DNA of 64,000 nucleotides from Pseudoxanthomonas yeongjuensis (GTDB lineage: Bacteria; Pseudomonadota; Gammaproteobacteria; Xanthomonadales; Xanthomonadaceae). How positions within the stretch are numbered: position 1 is the first letter of the stretch; each line of letters begins with the position of its first letter. Below, piece by piece: positions 61,812 to 64,000 of this stretch. Location of the stretch: contig NZ_PDWT01000005.1 of assembly GCF_010093345.1 (NCBI RefSeq), positions 124,001-188,000 on the forward strand, written 5' to 3'. Made by a program: the position numbers and the translations under genes. The notes beneath the pieces were generated by a model that searched no databases, was not told where the DNA came from, and worked only from the letters and a program-made list of their open reading frames with translations.

Positions 61812-61852
61812 TTTTCCTTACTCCCTCTCCGGCCCTACTTGCGAGAACTGAC

Positions 61853-63346
61853 GTGACCGCCAAGACCGTCCCCGTCGACACCTTCGACCTCGTCATTTTC
61901 GGTGGTACCGGCGATCTGGCGCTGCGCAAATTGTTGCCGGGCCTGTTCCGCCGCTATGCCGACGGCCAGATCCCCGAGGACAGCCGGATCATCGGCGTGG
62001 CCCGCGACAAGCTGGCCGATGCCGATTACCGCAGCAAGGTGGGCGAGGCGCTGGCGACGGTCGTGCGCGGCGAGGCCTCGCTGCAGTCCAAGCTGGAGCC
62101 GTTCCTGCAGAAGCTGGGTTATCACGCCCTGGATGCGACCCTGGACACCGGCTGGCAGGCCTTCGCCGAGGAACTGCTGACCCATGGCGAGCGCATCCGC
62201 GTGTTCTACCTGTCCACCAGCCCCGGCCTGTTCGTGGATATCTGTACCCGCCTGAAGGCGCACGGGCTCAACGGCGGCAAGTCGCGGGTGGTGATCGAGA
62301 AACCGATCGGCAAGGATTCGGCCAGCGCCGCGGTGATCAACGACGCGGTCGGCAGCGCGTTCCCGGAAAGCCGGATCTTCCGCATCGACCATTACCTGGG
62401 CAAGGAGACGGTGCAGAACCTGATGGCGCTGCGCTTCGCCAACATCCTGTTCGAACCGCTGTGGAACGCCAACTACATCGACCACGTGCAGATCACGGTG
62501 GCCGAGACCGTGGGCCTGGAGAAACGCGCCACCTATTACGACGGCTCCGGCGCGCTGCGCGACATGGTCCAGAACCACTTGCTGCAACTGCTGTGCATGG
62601 TCGCGATGGAACCGCCGGCGGCGATGGAGGCCGACGCGGTGCGCGACGAGAAATTGAAGGTGTTGCGCTCGCTGCGCCCGATAAGCAACGACGAGGCCGC
62701 GCAGGCGACCGTGCGTGGCCAGTACCGCGCCGGGGCCAGCAACGGTTGCGCGGTGCCGGGCTACGTGGAAGAACTCGCCGCGCTGCAGCCCGGGCGCACC
62801 GATTCGCGCACCGAGACCTTCGTCGCGCTGAAGGCCGAAGTGGACAACTGGCGCTGGGCCGGGGTGCCGTTCTACCTGCGCACCGGCAAGCGCCTGGCCG
62901 AGCGCGTGTCGGAAATCGTGGTCGCCTTCCGCCACGTGCCGCATTCGATCTTCGAACACGGCGCCGGCCCGGTGATGGCCAACAAGCTGGTCCTGCGCCT
63001 GCAGCCCGACGAAGGCGTGAAGCTGTGGCTGATGATCAAGGACCCCGGCCCCGGCGGCCTGCGCCTGCAGCACGTGCCGCTGGACATGAGCTTCGCCGAG
63101 GCCTTCGGCGTGCACCAGCCGGAAGCCTACGAGCGCCTGCTGATGGACGTGGTCCGCGGCAACCCGACCCTGTTCATGCGCCGCGACGAAGTGGAAGCGG
63201 CGTGGAAGTGGATCGACCCGATCCTGGCCGCATGGGAAACCCTGCGCGAGGCGCCGAAGCCTTACACGGCCGGTTCGTGGGGGCCGAGCGCGGCGGTCGC
63301 CTTGATCGAACGCGATGGGCGGACCTGGCATGAGGATGAGGCGTAG
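61853..63346 (+). CDS. zwf: Glucose-6-phosphate 1-dehydrogenase
   Basis: A 497-residue NADP-dependent enzyme opening the pentose-phosphate and Entner-Doudoroff pathways. The coenzyme-binding motif FGGTGDLALRKL is near residues 16-27, and the active-site RIDHYLGKE is at about 175-183. The start is GTG at 61853. The open frame extends upstream through the operator region, but that part is not family-like. pgl follows after 176 bp. A GntR regulator gene is divergent. Confidence 0.95.
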   Translation: MTAKTVPVDTFDLVIFGGTGDLALRKLLPGLFRRYADGQIPEDSRIIGVARDKLADADYRSKVGEALATVVRGEASLQSKLEPFLQKLGYHALDATLDTGWQAFAEELLTHGERIRVFYLSTSPGLFVDICTRLKAHGLNGGKSRVVIEKPIGKDSASAAVINDAVGSAFPESRIFRIDHYLGKETVQNLMALRFANILFEPLWNANYIDHVQITVAETVGLEKRATYYDGSGALRDMVQNHLLQLLCMVAMEPPAAMEADAVRDEKLKVLRSLRPISNDEAAQATVRGQYRAGASNGCAVPGYVEELAALQPGRTDSRTETFVALKAEVDNWRWAGVPFYLRTGKRLAERVSEIVVAFRHVPHSIFEHGAGPVMANKLVLRLQPDEGVKLWLMIKDPGPGGLRLQHVPLDMSFAEAFGVHQPEAYERLLMDVVRGNPTLFMRRDEVEAAWKWIDPILAAWETLREAPKPYTAGSWGPSAAVALIERDGRTWHEDEA

Positions 63347-63522
63347 CGCTGTTGCTCCCTTCTCCCGAACCTGCCCCCGCGAGGGCGGAGAGAGAAGGGG
63401 TATCAGTTCGTAGCGGAGCCCAAGTAGCAACTCGGTCTCCTTCCTCAGCCGCCTGACGGCGGCATCGATATCCGTCGCTGCGCGCCGCCTTCTCCCGATG
63501 GAGGAGGAAAACAGGAGCTCAC

Positions 63523-64000
63523 ATGACCACCGATCTCTCTTCGCAGATCCAGCTCCACACCTTCCCCGATCCCGCCGCCCTGGCCGAATCGCTGGCCGCA
63601 ACCATCGCCGACAACCTGCGTTCCGCACTCGCGGCACGCGACCACGCCAGCCTCGCCTTATCCGGCGGCAACACCCCGAAGCGCTTCCTGCAGGCGCTGT
63701 CGCGGCAAGCGCTGCCGTGGCGAAACGTCGGCGTGACCCTGGTCGACGAGCGCTGGGTACCGGAGTCGAACGAACGCTCCAATGCCCGCCTGTTGCGCGA
63801 GAACCTGCTACACGGCGCCGCCGCGGAAGCGCGCTTCCTGCCCTTGCATCGCGACACGCCCGAACCCGAGCAGGCGCTGGCTGGAATCGAACGCGACCTG
63901 GCAGCACTGCCCTCGCCTTTCGACGCGTTGGTGCTCGGCATGGGCAACGACGGCCACACCGCTTCGTTCTTCCCCGGCGGCGACCGCCTAGCCGATGCGG
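63523..64000 (+). CDS. pgl: 6-phosphogluconolactonase, 5' part
   Basis: The first 159 codons of a gene cut by the right edge. It hydrolyses 6-phosphogluconolactone, the step after Zwf. LALSGGNTPKRFLQAL and VTLVDERWVPESNERSNARLL are typical. The segment LVLGMGNDGHTASFFPGGD carries the catalytic His region. The start follows aggagctcac. The gap before it contains Xanthomonad-like GC-rich palindromic fragments but no gene. Confidence 0.93.
   Translation, partial: MTTDLSSQIQLHTFPDPAALAESLAATIADNLRSALAARDHASLALSGGNTPKRFLQALSRQALPWRNVGVTLVDERWVPESNERSNARLLRENLLHGAAAEARFLPLHRDTPEPEQALAGIERDLAALPSPFDALVLGMGNDGHTASFFPGGDRLADA

Overview
The window is a GC-rich chromosomal segment of a gammaproteobacterium of the family Xanthomonadaceae (Lysobacteraceae), most like Lysobacter, Luteimonas or Pseudoxanthomonas. 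The reasons are the gene content (tatABC, tamA/tamB, glyQ/glyS, the bioBFHC block, zwf-pgl with a GntR regulator, a TonB-free housekeeping setting) and a dense population of short GTAG-headed inverted repeats like the REP elements described in Stenotrophomonas and Xanthomonas. I see no prophage, integrative element, insertion sequence or CRISPR array. This is core chromosome decorated with small repeats. Genus is inference.

Layout. 0-8 kb: the 5' end of a fatty-acid desaturase, a stand-alone ABC ATPase, mutM behind a heptanucleotide array, an ECF sigma factor with its Ser/Thr kinase-TPR partner, thymidine kinase, and two tandem Sel1-like secreted paralogs. 8-24 kb: rep helicase, a small membrane protein, DinB-like protein, yceH, an acid-phosphatase lipoprotein overlapping pyrF, an unknown lipoprotein, plsB, a FeeM-like acyltransferase, a YdcH-like protein divergent from ttcA, rdgC, two small secreted paralogs with a decayed rdgC 3' remnant, and a YgjP-type metalloprotease-like protein. 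24-31 kb: hemH plus an alpha/beta hydrolase, a SYLF protein, tatABC, a BPSS1780-type membrane protein and a class I amidotransferase. 31-43 kb: glyQ-cupin-glyS, tamA-tamB, an AlkZ-like winged-helix protein and a BNR-repeat lipoprotein. 43-51 kb: tex, mnmG, a gap holding a sigma-54 promoter and a probable small RNA, a Gly/Tyr-rich lipoprotein, a PLP-dependent dehydratase, a YdcF-like protein and an NTF2-fold protein. 51-64 kb: bioC-bioH-bioF-bioB divergent from comF, a small secreted protein, a periplasmic RidA-like protein, ubiA, tRNA-Arg(CCG), a CHASE-PAS-GGDEF-EAL protein, a GntR/UTRA regulator divergent from zwf, and the start of pgl.

Functional links. tatABC exports folded proteins, and tamAB with plsB serve the outer membrane. 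bioBFHC makes biotin. zwf and pgl open the pentose-phosphate/Entner-Doudoroff route and share a candidate operator pair with the divergent GntR gene. The ECF sigma factor has a Thr where the usual acidic motif lies in region 2.2, which fits control by phosphorylation from the adjoining kinase.

The most unusual signals are: (1) a near-consensus sigma-54 promoter driving a ~120-nt terminated RNA with no protein gene; (2) GTAG repeats that supply the stop codons of tdk and tatC and the last residues of BioH; (3) one palindromic repeat translated as the same peptide, [11 protein letters not shown], in PyrF and in an acyltransferase; (4) a heptad array that ends exactly at the mutM start codon; (5) a decayed rdgC fragment fused to the end of a secreted-protein gene; and (6) a paired 16-bp operator between the GntR gene and zwf.
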